From the NCBI GenBank assembly GCA_902363665.1, contig CABJAW010000033.1, forward strand, positions 1 through 13,496: DNA of 13,496 nt. Reading direction: 5' to 3'. The notes beneath the pieces were generated by a model. That model was not told where the DNA came from, made no database searches, and was given only the letters and a program-made list of their open reading frames with translations. Both the position numbers and the translations under genes were made by a program. The stretch comes from Lachnospiraceae bacterium. GTDB taxonomy: Bacteria > Bacillota > Clostridia > Lachnospirales > Lachnospiraceae. Shown here piece by piece: positions 1 to 6,345 of this stretch. Positions within the stretch are counted from its first letter, which is position 1, and the number at the start of each line of letters is the position of its first letter.

Positions 1-106
1 ACGAGGACTACGAGTCCCCTCTGGACATTTTGTTTGACCGTCTGGAGATGCGGGACCCGGACAGCATTGCCGTCAAGCAGTATCACATTTACAAGCAGGC
101 GGCAGG
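1..106 (+). pseudogene. VirD4/TraG-type conjugative coupling protein, 5' fragment interrupted by the element
   Basis: Frame 3 reads EDYESPLDILFDRLEMRDP, then through AVKQYHIYKQAAG, a stretch I recognise from VirD4-like coupling proteins of Firmicute conjugative elements. These are membrane ATPases that bring the relaxase-DNA complex to the type IV secretion channel. The gene starts before the window. Homology stops at the GG of 105-106, where the inserted element begins. The frame then runs about 39 codons into element sequence and stops at 222-224, overlapping the first 32 bases of the recombinase gene. The gene resumes at 13391. The interrupted product lacks its C-terminal part and should be inactive until the element excises. 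Seen: the split frame. Inferred: the protein identity, from recalled family sequence. Confidence 0.8.
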
Positions 107-112
107 TGTTGT
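99..112. other. Left attachment junction (attL), crossover GG at 105-106
   Basis: Coupling-protein codons gcg gca are followed by GG and then element sequence TGTTGTATGC. The matching right junction reads CGTCTCT-GG-AAAGACC. Taking GG as the crossover dinucleotide gives the empty site GCGGCAGGAAAGACC, which encodes A-A-G-K-T in frame. Tn4451 and Tn5397 use GA at this position, so GG would be a variant. Confidence 0.8.
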
Positions 113-117
113 ATGCT
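112..117 (+). promoter_or_regulatory. -10 half of the circle-junction promoter (TATGCT)
   Basis: TATGCT lies 5 bp inside the left crossover GG. In the excised circle it would sit exactly 17 bp downstream of TTGACT from the right end (13375-13380), facing the recombinase gene at 193. In the integrated state the hexamer at the -35 position is TTACAA (89-94), a poor match. A circle-dependent promoter for tnpX is known for Tn4451. Here it is inferred from sequence. Confidence 0.65.
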
Positions 118-158
118 TTAAGAGACTTATTCATCACGATATGAGTAAGTCTCTTAAA
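117..158. repeat. Large palindrome at the left end, probable recombinase binding site
   Basis: Perfect 13-bp arms TTTAAGAGACTTA (117-129) and TAAGTCTCTTAAA (146-158). A further 4-bp pairing, TCAT/ATGA (131-134 with 141-144), lies inside. The left arm contains the start of the terminal inverted repeat GACTTATTCATCA, so the site holds two inverted copies of its core. No run of T follows the second arm, so it is not a typical terminator, although an RNA hairpin here could still reduce read-through from the coupling-protein gene. Confidence 0.6.
124..136 (+). repeat. Left terminal inverted repeat, GACTTATTCATCA
   Basis: Matches the reverse complement of 13361-13373 (GACTTTTTCATCA) at 12 of 13 positions. 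Both copies begin 19 bp from their crossover GG. This mirror placement is what paired recombinase binding sites should show. Confidence 0.75.
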
Positions 159-192
159 ACATATAAGGCTACAAAGCAGAAAGGAGACCCCC

Positions 193-2061
193 ATGAGCAA
201 ACAGAAAATAACCGCCCTGTATGAGCGTTTGAGCCGTGACGATGAACTGCAAGGCGAGAGTAATTCCATATCCAATCAGAAAAAATTATTGGAGGAATAC
301 GCCGCACAGCAAGGCTTTACAAACTGTGTCCACTTTACGGACGATGGAATAAGCGGGACTTGTTTCGATAGACCCGGCTTTCTTGATATGATGCGGCAAG
401 TCGAAGCCGGAAATGTGGACTATCTGTGCATTAAGGACATGAGCCGTCTGGGGCGTGATTATCTCAAAGTCGGTCAGATTATGGAGATTTTACGCCAGAG
501 AGGTGTCCGTCTCATTGCCATCAATGACGGTGTGGACAGTGCCAGAGGAGACGATGATTTTACCCCTTTTCGCAATATCATGAACGAATACTACGCCAGA
601 GACACAAGCCGCAAAATCAAGTCCACTTTCAAGACCAAAGGCATGACAGGCAAGCATCTGACAGGGACGGTCATTTATGGTTATCTCTGGAATGAGACGA
701 GAGACCAATGGATTGTTGATGAATACGCCGCCGAGGTTGTCAAGCGTATTTTTGCTATGACGATTGACGGCTACGGACCGTATCAGATTGCAAAGAAGCT
801 GTCCGAGGACAAGATACTCATTCCCTCTGCCTACCTTGCACAGCATAACGAGGGCGTGAACAAAAACAAGACTTTCAAGGATGTGTACGGTTGGGGTTCT
901 TCCACTATCGTCAATCTGTTGGACAAGCGTGAATATCTCGGTCATACCGTCAATTTCAAGACCCGAAAGCACTTTAAGGACAAGAAAAGCCATTATGTCC
1001 CGGAGGACGAATGGACGATTTTCGAGAATACCCACGAAGCCATTATCAGCCAAGAGACTTTCGACCTTGCACAGAAAATCCGAAGCAAGGTCAGACGATA
1101 CCCCGATGGATGGGGCGAAGCTGCTCCCCTCACAGGCTTGCTCTACTGTGCCGATTGCGGCGGCAAGATGTATGTCCACCGCACTAACAACGGCAAGCGT
1201 ATCTCTCAATACACTTGCTCACAGTACACAAAAGTCCCTTGTGGAACGCTCTGCAAGACACAGCACCGTATCAATGAAGATGTGGTACTTTCCCTTGTCT
1301 CCGATATGCTCCGAGCCATAGCCGAGTATGCAAAGCATGAGCGAGCCGAGTTTGTCCGAGTGGTACAAGAAGCACAGTCCAGTCAGCAGACAAGCGAGGT
1401 CAAGAAGCAACGCACAAGGCTTGCTACGGCAAAACAGCGTGTTTCAGAACTGGAAGTTTTGCTCTGTAAAATTTATGAGGACAATGTATTGGGCAAGCTC
1501 CCCGATGCCAGATATGCCGTTCTGGATGCACAGTACGCAAAGGAACAGGCGGCACTTACCGCCGAGATTGCAACACTTGAAAAGGCTGTCGGAGATTATG
1601 AGAAGCATGAGAAATCCGCAGACCGCTTTATCGCTCTGATTGACAAGTATCAGAACTTCGACAAGCTGACAAATACCATGCTCAATGAGTTTGTCGATAA
1701 AATCCTTGTCCATGAGCGAGCCAGAAAAGGCAGTCGAGAGACTACGCAAGAGGTTGAAATCTTCTTTAACTTTGTCGGGCGTTTCGTCCCTCCGGCATTT
1801 GCCGAAGTGGAGCTTACACCGGAAGAATTAGAGGAAATCCGCAAGCGTGAGGAACGCAAGGACAAACTTCATCAGAACTACTTGAAGCGTAAAGCCAGCG
1901 GTGCCCAGAAGCGTTATGAGGACAAAATCAAGGCGGCAAAGAAAGCCGAGATGGACGAAAAGAAAAATGCCATTCGAGCCGAGGATATTGCAAGGGGCGT
2001 ATTTATCCCTGTCAGCAATCTTCCGAAGCGAGAACCACAGAAAGGAGCTATCACAGCATGA
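193..2061 (+). CDS. tnpX: Large serine recombinase (TnpX/TndX-like)
   Basis: Site-specific recombinase that excises and integrates the element through a Ser-linked intermediate. At 622 residues it has the usual length for large serine recombinases. The resolvase domain spans about 5-150, with catalytic Ser14 in YERLSRDD and the conserved stretches around MSRLGRDYLKVGQ and RNIMNEYYARDTSRK. A recombinase DNA-binding domain follows (about 165-280). A zinc ribbon comes next, with likely ligands C319, C322, C342 and C354. Beyond it are a coiled-coil stretch (about 375-475) and a Lys/Glu-rich tail. The ATG at 193 is chosen for AAGGAG at 181-186. The stop overlaps the next start (ATGA at 2058-2061). 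Expression probably rises in the excised circle through the junction promoter. While integrated, transcription entering from the coupling-protein gene could also drive it. Confidence 0.95.
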   Translation: MSKQKITALYERLSRDDELQGESNSISNQKKLLEEYAAQQGFTNCVHFTDDGISGTCFDRPGFLDMMRQVEAGNVDYLCIKDMSRLGRDYLKVGQIMEILRQRGVRLIAINDGVDSARGDDDFTPFRNIMNEYYARDTSRKIKSTFKTKGMTGKHLTGTVIYGYLWNETRDQWIVDEYAAEVVKRIFAMTIDGYGPYQIAKKLSEDKILIPSAYLAQHNEGVNKNKTFKDVYGWGSSTIVNLLDKREYLGHTVNFKTRKHFKDKKSHYVPEDEWTIFENTHEAIISQETFDLAQKIRSKVRRYPDGWGEAAPLTGLLYCADCGGKMYVHRTNNGKRISQYTCSQYTKVPCGTLCKTQHRINEDVVLSLVSDMLRAIAEYAKHERAEFVRVVQEAQSSQQTSEVKKQRTRLATAKQRVSELEVLLCKIYEDNVLGKLPDARYAVLDAQYAKEQAALTAEIATLEKAVGDYEKHEKSADRFIALIDKYQNFDKLTNTMLNEFVDKILVHERARKGSRETTQEVEIFFNFVGRFVPPAFAEVELTPEELEEIRKREERKDKLHQNYLKRKASGAQKRYEDKIKAAKKAEMDEKKNAIRAEDIARGVFIPVSNLPKREPQKGAITA

Positions 2062-2456
2062 ACGAACTGAAAGCGAGAATCCATGAAAACGGCATTGACT
2101 ATGTCCTTGTGGGAGATTACTATGTGCCGGATTTGAAGCTGCCGGAGGAAAAGCGACCTATCGGGCATTGGGGCAGACTTCACAAAGCCTATTTGCAGAA
2201 CTACCGCCCCACCGTTTACAACGAGCTTGTTTTGTCCTGTCGGCTTCATTCCGTCCTTGCGGATCTGAACGAACAGGCAAATGACCGCTTCTCTCTGATT
2301 ATGGAGCAGATGGCAAGAGCCGAGGGCGTGACAGAGCAAATGAAAGCGGAAAATCAGATGTTGTGGGTGCAGTCTATGAACTCTATCCGCAACCGAGCCG
2401 AGGAAATTGTCAAGCATGAAATGATTTACTGCCATTATAGCGGAGGGGGTGATTAA
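2058..2456 (+). CDS. tnpV: TnpV-like transposon-encoded protein
   Basis: A 132-residue protein resembling TnpV of Tn4451-family elements: an N-terminal part with GDYYVPDLKLPEEKRPIG, then HKAYLQNYRPTVYNELVLSC, then a helical C-terminal half (QANDRFSLIMEQMARAEGVT). Its ATG overlaps the recombinase stop (ATGA), with AAAGGAG at 2041-2047 inside the end of that gene, so the two are translationally coupled. This suggests an accessory role in recombination or its control, but I know of no established biochemical function. No membrane segment is visible. The family call rests on recalled sequence similarity; the coupling is seen directly. Confidence 0.85.
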   Translation: MNELKARIHENGIDYVLVGDYYVPDLKLPEEKRPIGHWGRLHKAYLQNYRPTVYNELVLSCRLHSVLADLNEQANDRFSLIMEQMARAEGVTEQMKAENQMLWVQSMNSIRNRAEEIVKHEMIYCHYSGGGD

Positions 2457-2738
2457 ATGATTATGGAAGCGATTTTCGGCGGCGATATGTACCCATTGGA
2501 GAACATTGTACCGCAACAGGACGGCTACAAGGCAGAGGTCAAAGCCATTGCCGACCTTATGGACGAACTGGCGAACAGGTTTTCAAAAGCTGACTTTTCC
2601 AAAGTGGAGGAGCTTCATCAGCGAATGACGATTATTCAGCAGTACGAAAGCACCGAGCATTTTAAGTGCGGACTGTCCACAGGATTGCTACTTATGAAAG
2701 AAGCCTATGAATATCCACTCAATCCCAAAGAGGATTAA
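2457..2738 (+). CDS. Small DUF6809-like protein of unknown function
   Basis: A 93-residue acidic protein. It starts directly after the TnpV stop (TAA at 2454-2456, ATG at 2457), with GGAGGGGG just upstream at about 2443-2450. The N-terminal part (EAIFGGDMYPLENIVPQQDG) is followed by two predicted helices, one with KAIADLMDELANRF and one with CGLSTGLLLMKEAYE. This arrangement resembles DUF6809 proteins, small proteins common in clostridial mobile elements. There is no signal peptide or membrane segment and no catalytic motif that I recognise. Its tight spacing makes it the third gene of the recombination operon, so an accessory role in the element's life cycle is possible. An in-frame second ATG at 2463 is a less likely start. 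Confidence 0.75.
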   Translation: MIMEAIFGGDMYPLENIVPQQDGYKAEVKAIADLMDELANRFSKADFSKVEELHQRMTIIQQYESTEHFKCGLSTGLLLMKEAYEYPLNPKED

Positions 2739-2778
2739 AAAAACAAGGTCTGAACCCGACAATTTAATACCGTAATTC

Positions 2779-2821
2779 AAGCGGCAAGTGTTTCGTTCTT
2801 CGTGAAATGCTTGTTGCTTTT
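2779..2821 (+). terminator. Hairpin terminator after the recombination operon
   Basis: RNA stem 2781-2794 (GCGGCAAGTGTTTC) pairs with 2804-2817 (GAAATGCTTGTTGC) over 14 pairs, four of them G-U wobbles. The AA before and TT after extend it to 16, with a 9-base loop. TTTT follows at 2818-2821. All wobbles favour the + strand RNA. It lies about 40 bases after the stop of the 93-residue protein. It could instead act as an attenuator for the next two genes. Confidence 0.55.
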
Positions 2822-2860
2822 ATTAACCTTAAATCTTAATCTTTCAAGGAGGAACCCACT

Positions 2861-3139
2861 ATGAATATGAACATCAATGAAAAGAAAGCTCTTTATGCTT
2901 TTGGCTGTCCGAATCGAGAAGCGACCGTTCAACGCTTGCGTCTTGTGGCTGCACTTGCTCCCGACCCTGCGGCTAAGAAGCTGTTTTTCGCTCTGGCAGT
3001 CAAGTTGAATGACAAGGACTGTGACCGTTGGTATCGCTGTTTCTTCTACAACATGAGGGTGGAAATGGAACGCTTTGCTCACCACAAGTATGTGCCGGAC
3101 AGCTATCCTGTTCCGATTATGGAGGGGCTTTATGAGTAA
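2861..3139 (+). CDS. Conserved small protein of mobile elements, function unknown
   Basis: A 92-residue soluble protein rich in Arg, Cys and aromatic residues, with CPNREATVQRLRLVAALA near the start and DKDCDRWYRCFFYNMRVEME in the second half. The ATG at 2861 is preceded by AAGGAGG (about 2847-2853). I do not recognise a named domain. The paired C..W..C..FF pattern could be structural or metal-binding, but that is speculation. Its last 8 bases overlap the next gene, so the two are translated together. Proteins like this pair occur between the recombination and mobilization genes of clostridial elements, as far as I recall. No transmembrane segment is visible. Confidence 0.7.
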   Translation: MNMNINEKKALYAFGCPNREATVQRLRLVAALAPDPAAKKLFFALAVKLNDKDCDRWYRCFFYNMRVEMERFAHHKYVPDSYPVPIMEGLYE

Positions 3140-3422
3140 GCTGACGAAGTATGAGAAAGAAACAATCGTCCTGTTTAATGAAGCAGACGAAGAAGCTCAT
3201 ATCCAGACTTACAATGCCGGACTTCGGAAACGCCTTGAAGCGTTCAGCAAGAAGTACCCCGACCTCTGCCGTTTGGATATGAGTATGGGGCAAGGCGGTG
3301 TGTCCTATTGGATTGACAAGTCCAGATTGTCTATCCGCTTTCAGCCGCCCATGAGCGAGGAACGCAGACGAAAAGCAAGCGAATTGGCGAAGCAAAACGG
3401 TTTTAACGGTCAGAACGGATAA
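3132..3422 (+). CDS. Conserved small protein of mobile elements, function unknown
   Basis: A 96-residue charged protein beginning MSKLTKYEKETIVLFNEADE. The ATG at 3132 is chosen because GGAGGGG lies at 3120-3126 and the first bases overlap the end of the previous gene; a longer frame from 3075 lacks such a site. The N-terminal pattern, TKYE-ETI--FNE followed by a basic helix (RKRLEAFSKKYPD), is one I recall from small proteins carried by clostridial conjugative elements. They are sometimes given unconvincing chaperone-type names in databases. The C-terminal tail is basic (EERRRKASELAKQNG). No function is assigned. Confidence 0.7.
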   Translation: MSKLTKYEKETIVLFNEADEEAHIQTYNAGLRKRLEAFSKKYPDLCRLDMSMGQGGVSYWIDKSRLSIRFQPPMSEERRRKASELAKQNGFNGQNG

Positions 3423-3444
3423 TGTAGCTTTTCGGGTCTGTTTG

Positions 3445-3482
3445 CGGTCAAAATGTCGGGTCTGTACCCGATGTTTTGACTG
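3445..3482 (+). terminator. Long hairpin after the small-gene pair, probable terminator
   Basis: RNA arms 3445-3461 and 3466-3482 form 17 consecutive pairs, three of them G-U, closed by a CTGT loop. The core reads TCGGGT-CTGT-ACCCGA. TTTT lies within the second arm, and the following bases (TTACATAT) are only moderately T-rich, so termination strength is uncertain. The hairpin sits 23 bases after the stop at 3422 and before the cargo promoter, a sensible place to insulate the two. Confidence 0.5.
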
Positions 3483-3567
3483 TTACATATCGTCAAGGTA
3501 TAAAGTCCTTACCTACCCAAAAAAGGAAAAGTATGCGTTATGGAGCTAATATGAACTACGAATTTAC

Positions 3568-3606
3568 CGCAAGAGTGTTGATTTATTCACACTTGCGTGA
3601 TATAAT
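3568..3606 (+). promoter_or_regulatory. Promoter with overlapping dyad for the regulator/two-component operon
   Basis: TTGATT (3578-3583), a 17-bp spacer and a perfect TATAAT (3601-3606) form a strong sigma-A-type promoter about 30 bases upstream of the XRE gene. An interrupted inverted repeat, CGCAAG(AG)TGT at 3568-3578 and ACACTTGCG at 3589-3597, covers the -35 and spacer. That position suits a repressor; autoregulation by the XRE protein is inferred. Confidence 0.75.
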
Positions 3607-3638
3607 AATAGAATATGTAAGCACAAGGAGGGTAAGCT

Positions 3639-3887
3639 ATGGCGGTAACATATAAAAAGTTGTTTCATTTAATGATTGACAAGGGTATGAGCAATGCGGA
3701 ATTGATGGAACAGGCAGGTTTTAGTGCCAACATCATAACCCGATTGAAACGAGATAATTACCTTTCCCTTGACACCATCGAAAAGATATGCAACACACTC
3801 CATTGCGGAGTTGATGATATTCTTGAATTTATACCTAACGAAAAAGGCAATGATGCCAGAAATCCTTTCAGCAAGGAGAATACATGA
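3639..3887 (+). CDS. XRE (Cro/CI-type) helix-turn-helix regulator, YozG-like
   Basis: An 82-residue DNA-binding protein consisting of a single HTH_3 domain. The recognition region is about residues 18-41 (SNAELMEQAGFSANIITRLK), followed by LSLDTIEKICNTLHCGVDDI, typical of short YozG-like regulators. The ATG at 3639 follows AAGGAGGG (3625-3632). It is the first gene of the cargo operon, and its stop overlaps the response regulator start (ATGA at 3884-3887). It may control the operon promoter through the dyad at 3568-3597; this link is inferred. The protein has no obvious ligand-binding domain, so the signal it responds to cannot be read from sequence. Confidence 0.9.
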   Translation: MAVTYKKLFHLMIDKGMSNAELMEQAGFSANIITRLKRDNYLSLDTIEKICNTLHCGVDDILEFIPNEKGNDARNPFSKENT

Positions 3888-4555
3888 TGAGTAAATTATT
3901 ATTAGTGGAGGATGACCAAAGTATCGTATCCTCATTATCGGACTATTTAGGAAATGAAGGGTTCAAAATCGAAAGTGCTTCCGGGCAAAAAGAAGCAATA
4001 GAAAAATTGGATAACGACCAATACGATATAGCCTTGGTGGATATTCAATTATCAAATGGAAATGGCTTTTCTGTTTGTTCTGCAATTAAAGAAAGAGGAA
4101 CTATGCCGGTTATTTTCTTAACGGCGTCTGATGATGAATATAGTGTTGTGGCAGGACTGGACATGGGAGCTGACGATTATATCAGTAAACCATTTAGACC
4201 AAGGGAGCTTCTTTCAAGGATCAACAGCGTATTAAGGAGAACTAAGAACACGCAAAACATTATCAGCTACCATGACTTAGTTGTGGACACAAATCAAGCA
4301 ACCGTGGTAAAAAACGGAACAGAGATTTTATTGTCTGCTATGGAATATAAGTTGCTGTTAGTCTTTTTGCGTAACAAAGGTATTGTCCTTTCTCGCAGAA
4401 GATTGTTGGAGCTTTTATGGGACACTACCGGAGAGTTTATCAATGATAATACGCTGACTGTTTACATGAAAAGGCTGCGTGACAAAATTGAAACAAATCC
4501 ACAGGAGCCGGAAATCATAATTACCGTTCGTGGGCTTGGCTATAAGGTGGGTTGA
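3884..4555 (+). CDS. OmpR/PhoB-family response regulator
   Basis: A 223-residue transcription factor. The receiver domain (about 4-118) has the acidic pair D10-D11, phosphoacceptor D53 (ALVDIQL), the LTAS threonine and the SKP lysine. The winged-helix DNA-binding domain (about 128-222) contains LSAMEYKLLLVFLRNKG and TVYMKRLRDKIE, ending in RGLGYKVG. The ATG at 3884 overlaps the XRE stop; ATG at 3887 is an equally possible start. AAGGAG lies at 3874-3879. The partner kinase follows after one base. A likely target is the ABC operon promoter, where direct repeats with 11-bp period sit over the -35 region (5592-5610). Confidence 0.95.
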   Translation: MMSKLLLVEDDQSIVSSLSDYLGNEGFKIESASGQKEAIEKLDNDQYDIALVDIQLSNGNGFSVCSAIKERGTMPVIFLTASDDEYSVVAGLDMGADDYISKPFRPRELLSRINSVLRRTKNTQNIISYHDLVVDTNQATVVKNGTEILLSAMEYKLLLVFLRNKGIVLSRRRLLELLWDTTGEFINDNTLTVYMKRLRDKIETNPQEPEIIITVRGLGYKVG

Positions 4556-4556
4556 T

Positions 4557-5564
4557 ATGGACTTTATCAGAAATAAAGAAGTTAAAAGGCAGATTGTTGT
4601 CAGCAGTATTCTTATTCTATTTTGGGGCGGCATTGGCATTATCGTTGATAGCAAAGCTGTGTGGATTGTTCTGTCGGCTATCATTTCATCAAGTGCAGTT
4701 TCCCTCTTTTTTACATATCAGAGATACAAGAAAATTGCTGATTTTAGTTTGCATATTGATAGGCTGCTGCATGGAGATGAAACGATTTCTTTTGGGCAGT
4801 TTCAAGAAGGCGAATTATCTGTTTTACATGATGAAATATCTAAGATGACAAGACGACTTATTGAACAGGCAGAAGCTCTGAAAATGGAGAAAGGTAATTT
4901 GGCGAATGCTTTAGCCGATATTTCACATCAATTAAAAACACCTTTGACATCGCTGAATATCCTAAATGCTTCTCTGTGTAATGAGGAACTGACTGACGAA
5001 GAAAGGTATGAGCTGATCCGCAAACAGACTATGCTCTTATCAAGAATGGAGTGGCTGATAGCCACACTTCTGAAAATATCCAAGCTGGATGCAGGAACGA
5101 TTACTCTAAAGCCACAGGAGATATACTTAAAAGATGTGGTAGAAAAAGCAATTCGTCCTCTGGAGATTGCGGCAGAATTAAAAATGCAGACAATAACGCA
5201 AGTGATTCCGGCAGAACTGAAACTTGCTCTTGATGCTGATTGGACTGCTGAAGCCTTGGGGAATGTAATTAAAAACTGTATCGAACATTCACCAGAGAGC
5301 AGCAGTATTGAAATCAAGGCAATAGAAAGACCTCTTTTGACACAGATCATTATAGCGGATAATGGAGCAGGTTTTCGGAAAAAGGATATACCGCATCTAT
5401 TTGACCGATTTTATCAAGGAAGTGGCTCTACAATCGGTAATGCCGGTTTGGGGTTGGCTCTGGCAAAAACAATCATCGTCAATCAGGGCGGCGTCATCCA
5501 GGCGAAAAACCGGAAGTCAGGCGGTGCAGAATTTGAAATCTGCTTTTATCGGGGGACTGCTTAA
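4557..5564 (+). CDS. Membrane sensor histidine kinase with very short external loop
   Basis: A 335-residue kinase that should phosphorylate the response regulator encoded just upstream. Two membrane helices (about 11-28 and 33-52) are joined by only a few residues (DSKA), so there is no external sensor domain. This is the architecture of intramembrane-sensing kinases such as BceS, which take their signal from a partner ABC transporter. A HAMP-like linker (about 54-110) precedes the H-box with His124 (SHQLKTPLTS). The ATPase domain has N236 and N240 (NVIKNCIEHS), DNGAG, FDRFYQGSG and GLGLALAK. The ATG at 4557 follows AAGGTGGG; an in-frame TTG at 4530 inside the regulator gene is less likely. 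Overlapping its stop is a terminator. Confidence 0.93.
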   Translation: MDFIRNKEVKRQIVVSSILILFWGGIGIIVDSKAVWIVLSAIISSSAVSLFFTYQRYKKIADFSLHIDRLLHGDETISFGQFQEGELSVLHDEISKMTRRLIEQAEALKMEKGNLANALADISHQLKTPLTSLNILNASLCNEELTDEERYELIRKQTMLLSRMEWLIATLLKISKLDAGTITLKPQEIYLKDVVEKAIRPLEIAAELKMQTITQVIPAELKLALDADWTAEALGNVIKNCIEHSPESSSIEIKAIERPLLTQIIIADNGAGFRKKDIPHLFDRFYQGSGSTIGNAGLGLALAKTIIVNQGGVIQAKNRKSGGAEFEICFYRGTA

Positions 5565-5578
5565 TGCAGCCCCTTTTT
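5551..5578 (+). terminator. Rho-independent terminator at the end of the kinase gene
   Basis: GGGG(A)CTGC (5552-5560) pairs with GCAGCCCC (5566-5573), with one bulged A and a TTAAT loop, followed by TTTTT (5574-5578). The kinase stop codon (5562-5564) lies inside the loop. It separates the regulatory operon from the transporter operon. Confidence 0.8.
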
Positions 5579-5634
5579 AAGTGACATTTTTGTAATGAAA
5601 AAGTAATGAAGCAGTCACTTGGCTTTGCTATACT
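5579..5634 (+). promoter_or_regulatory. Response-regulator-dependent promoter of the ABC operon
   Basis: GTAATGAA occurs at 5592-5599 and again at 5603-5610, an 11-bp period expected for tandem OmpR-family dimers. These repeats are flanked by inverted AAGTGAC (5579-5585) and GTCACTT (5614-5620). The -10 is TATACT (5629-5634). The -35 position has no good hexamer and is covered by the second repeat, as in activator-dependent promoters. The regulator is inferred to be the cargo response regulator. Confidence 0.65.
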
Positions 5635-5664
5635 GAATTGCAAAAATATATGGAGGAACTTTTT

Positions 5665-6345
5665 ATGGAAATATTAAGAGTAGAGAATATCTGCAAAACC
5701 TATGAAATGGACAATGCTCCTGTCCATGCTTTGTCAGATGTTTCTTTTTCCGTCGATAAAGGAGAGTTTGTTGCAATCATTGGAGCATCTGGGTCTGGCA
5801 AGTCTACCCTGTTGCACATTTTAGGTGGTGTTGACAGACCAACTTCGGGAAAAGTATTTGTGGATGGACAGGATGTTTATGAGCAAAACGAAGATGAATT
5901 GGCTGTATTCAGAAGAAGGCAGGTTGGGCTTGTCTATCAGTTTTATAATCTGATCCCGGTTTTGACTGTCGAGGAAAATATCACGCTGCCGATTCGATTG
6001 GATGGGCGTAAAATCAATAAGGAGCGTTTGAAAGAACTGCTATCCACGCTCAAACTGGTAAAGCGTAGAAAGCACCTGCCAAGTCAGTTATCCGGCGGTC
6101 AACAACAAAGAGTGGCAATCGGACGAGCGTTGATTAACGCACCTGCGATTATCCTTGCGGACGAGCCGACGGGAAATCTGGACACGGAGAACACAAGGGA
6201 TATTATGAAACTTCTGCGTGAATCCAATGAAGTCTATCGCCAGACAATGATCCTGATTACCCATGACCGTGAAATCGCAATGCAGGCAGACCGTATTCTG
6301 GAAATTCAGGATGGCAGACTTGTGAGGGATGAGGTGATACGCTGA
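5665..6345 (+). CDS. ABC transporter ATP-binding protein (MacB/LolD/BceA type)
   Basis: A 226-residue ATPase that powers the permease encoded next. Motifs: Walker A GASGSGKST (40-48), Q-loop Gln92 (YQFYNL), signature LSGGQQQR (142-149), Walker B ILADEP with D166 and E167, and switch His200 (ITHD). Length and motifs fit the family that drives FtsX-type permeases in antimicrobial-peptide resistance, lipoprotein release or macrolide export. The ATG at 5665 is chosen for GGAGG at 5652-5656; a frame from 5638 has no ribosome site. Its TGA shares one base with the permease ATG (6345), so the two are translationally coupled. Confidence 0.95.
   Translation: MEILRVENICKTYEMDNAPVHALSDVSFSVDKGEFVAIIGASGSGKSTLLHILGGVDRPTSGKVFVDGQDVYEQNEDELAVFRRRQVGLVYQFYNLIPVLTVEENITLPIRLDGRKINKERLKELLSTLKLVKRRKHLPSQLSGGQQQRVAIGRALINAPAIILADEPTGNLDTENTRDIMKLLRESNEVYRQTMILITHDREIAMQADRILEIQDGRLVRDEVIR

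Noticed and set aside
490..1209. Long open frame on the - strand, 239 codons
   Set aside because: Lies fully opposite the recombinase gene, lacks a ribosome site and has no recognisable protein features.
1914..2516. 200-codon open frame on the - strand
   Set aside because: Antisense to the recombinase end and TnpV; no start signals.
3533..3655. 40-codon + strand frame over the cargo promoter (MRYGANMNYEFTARV...)
   Set aside because: It contains the -10 box and ends inside the XRE gene; the ribosome site is weak. Probably chance, though it could be a leader peptide if transcription starts upstream.
3639..5564. Glycopeptide-resistance VanRS system
   Set aside because: The kinase has no external sensor domain and no vanHAX-type ligase genes are present.
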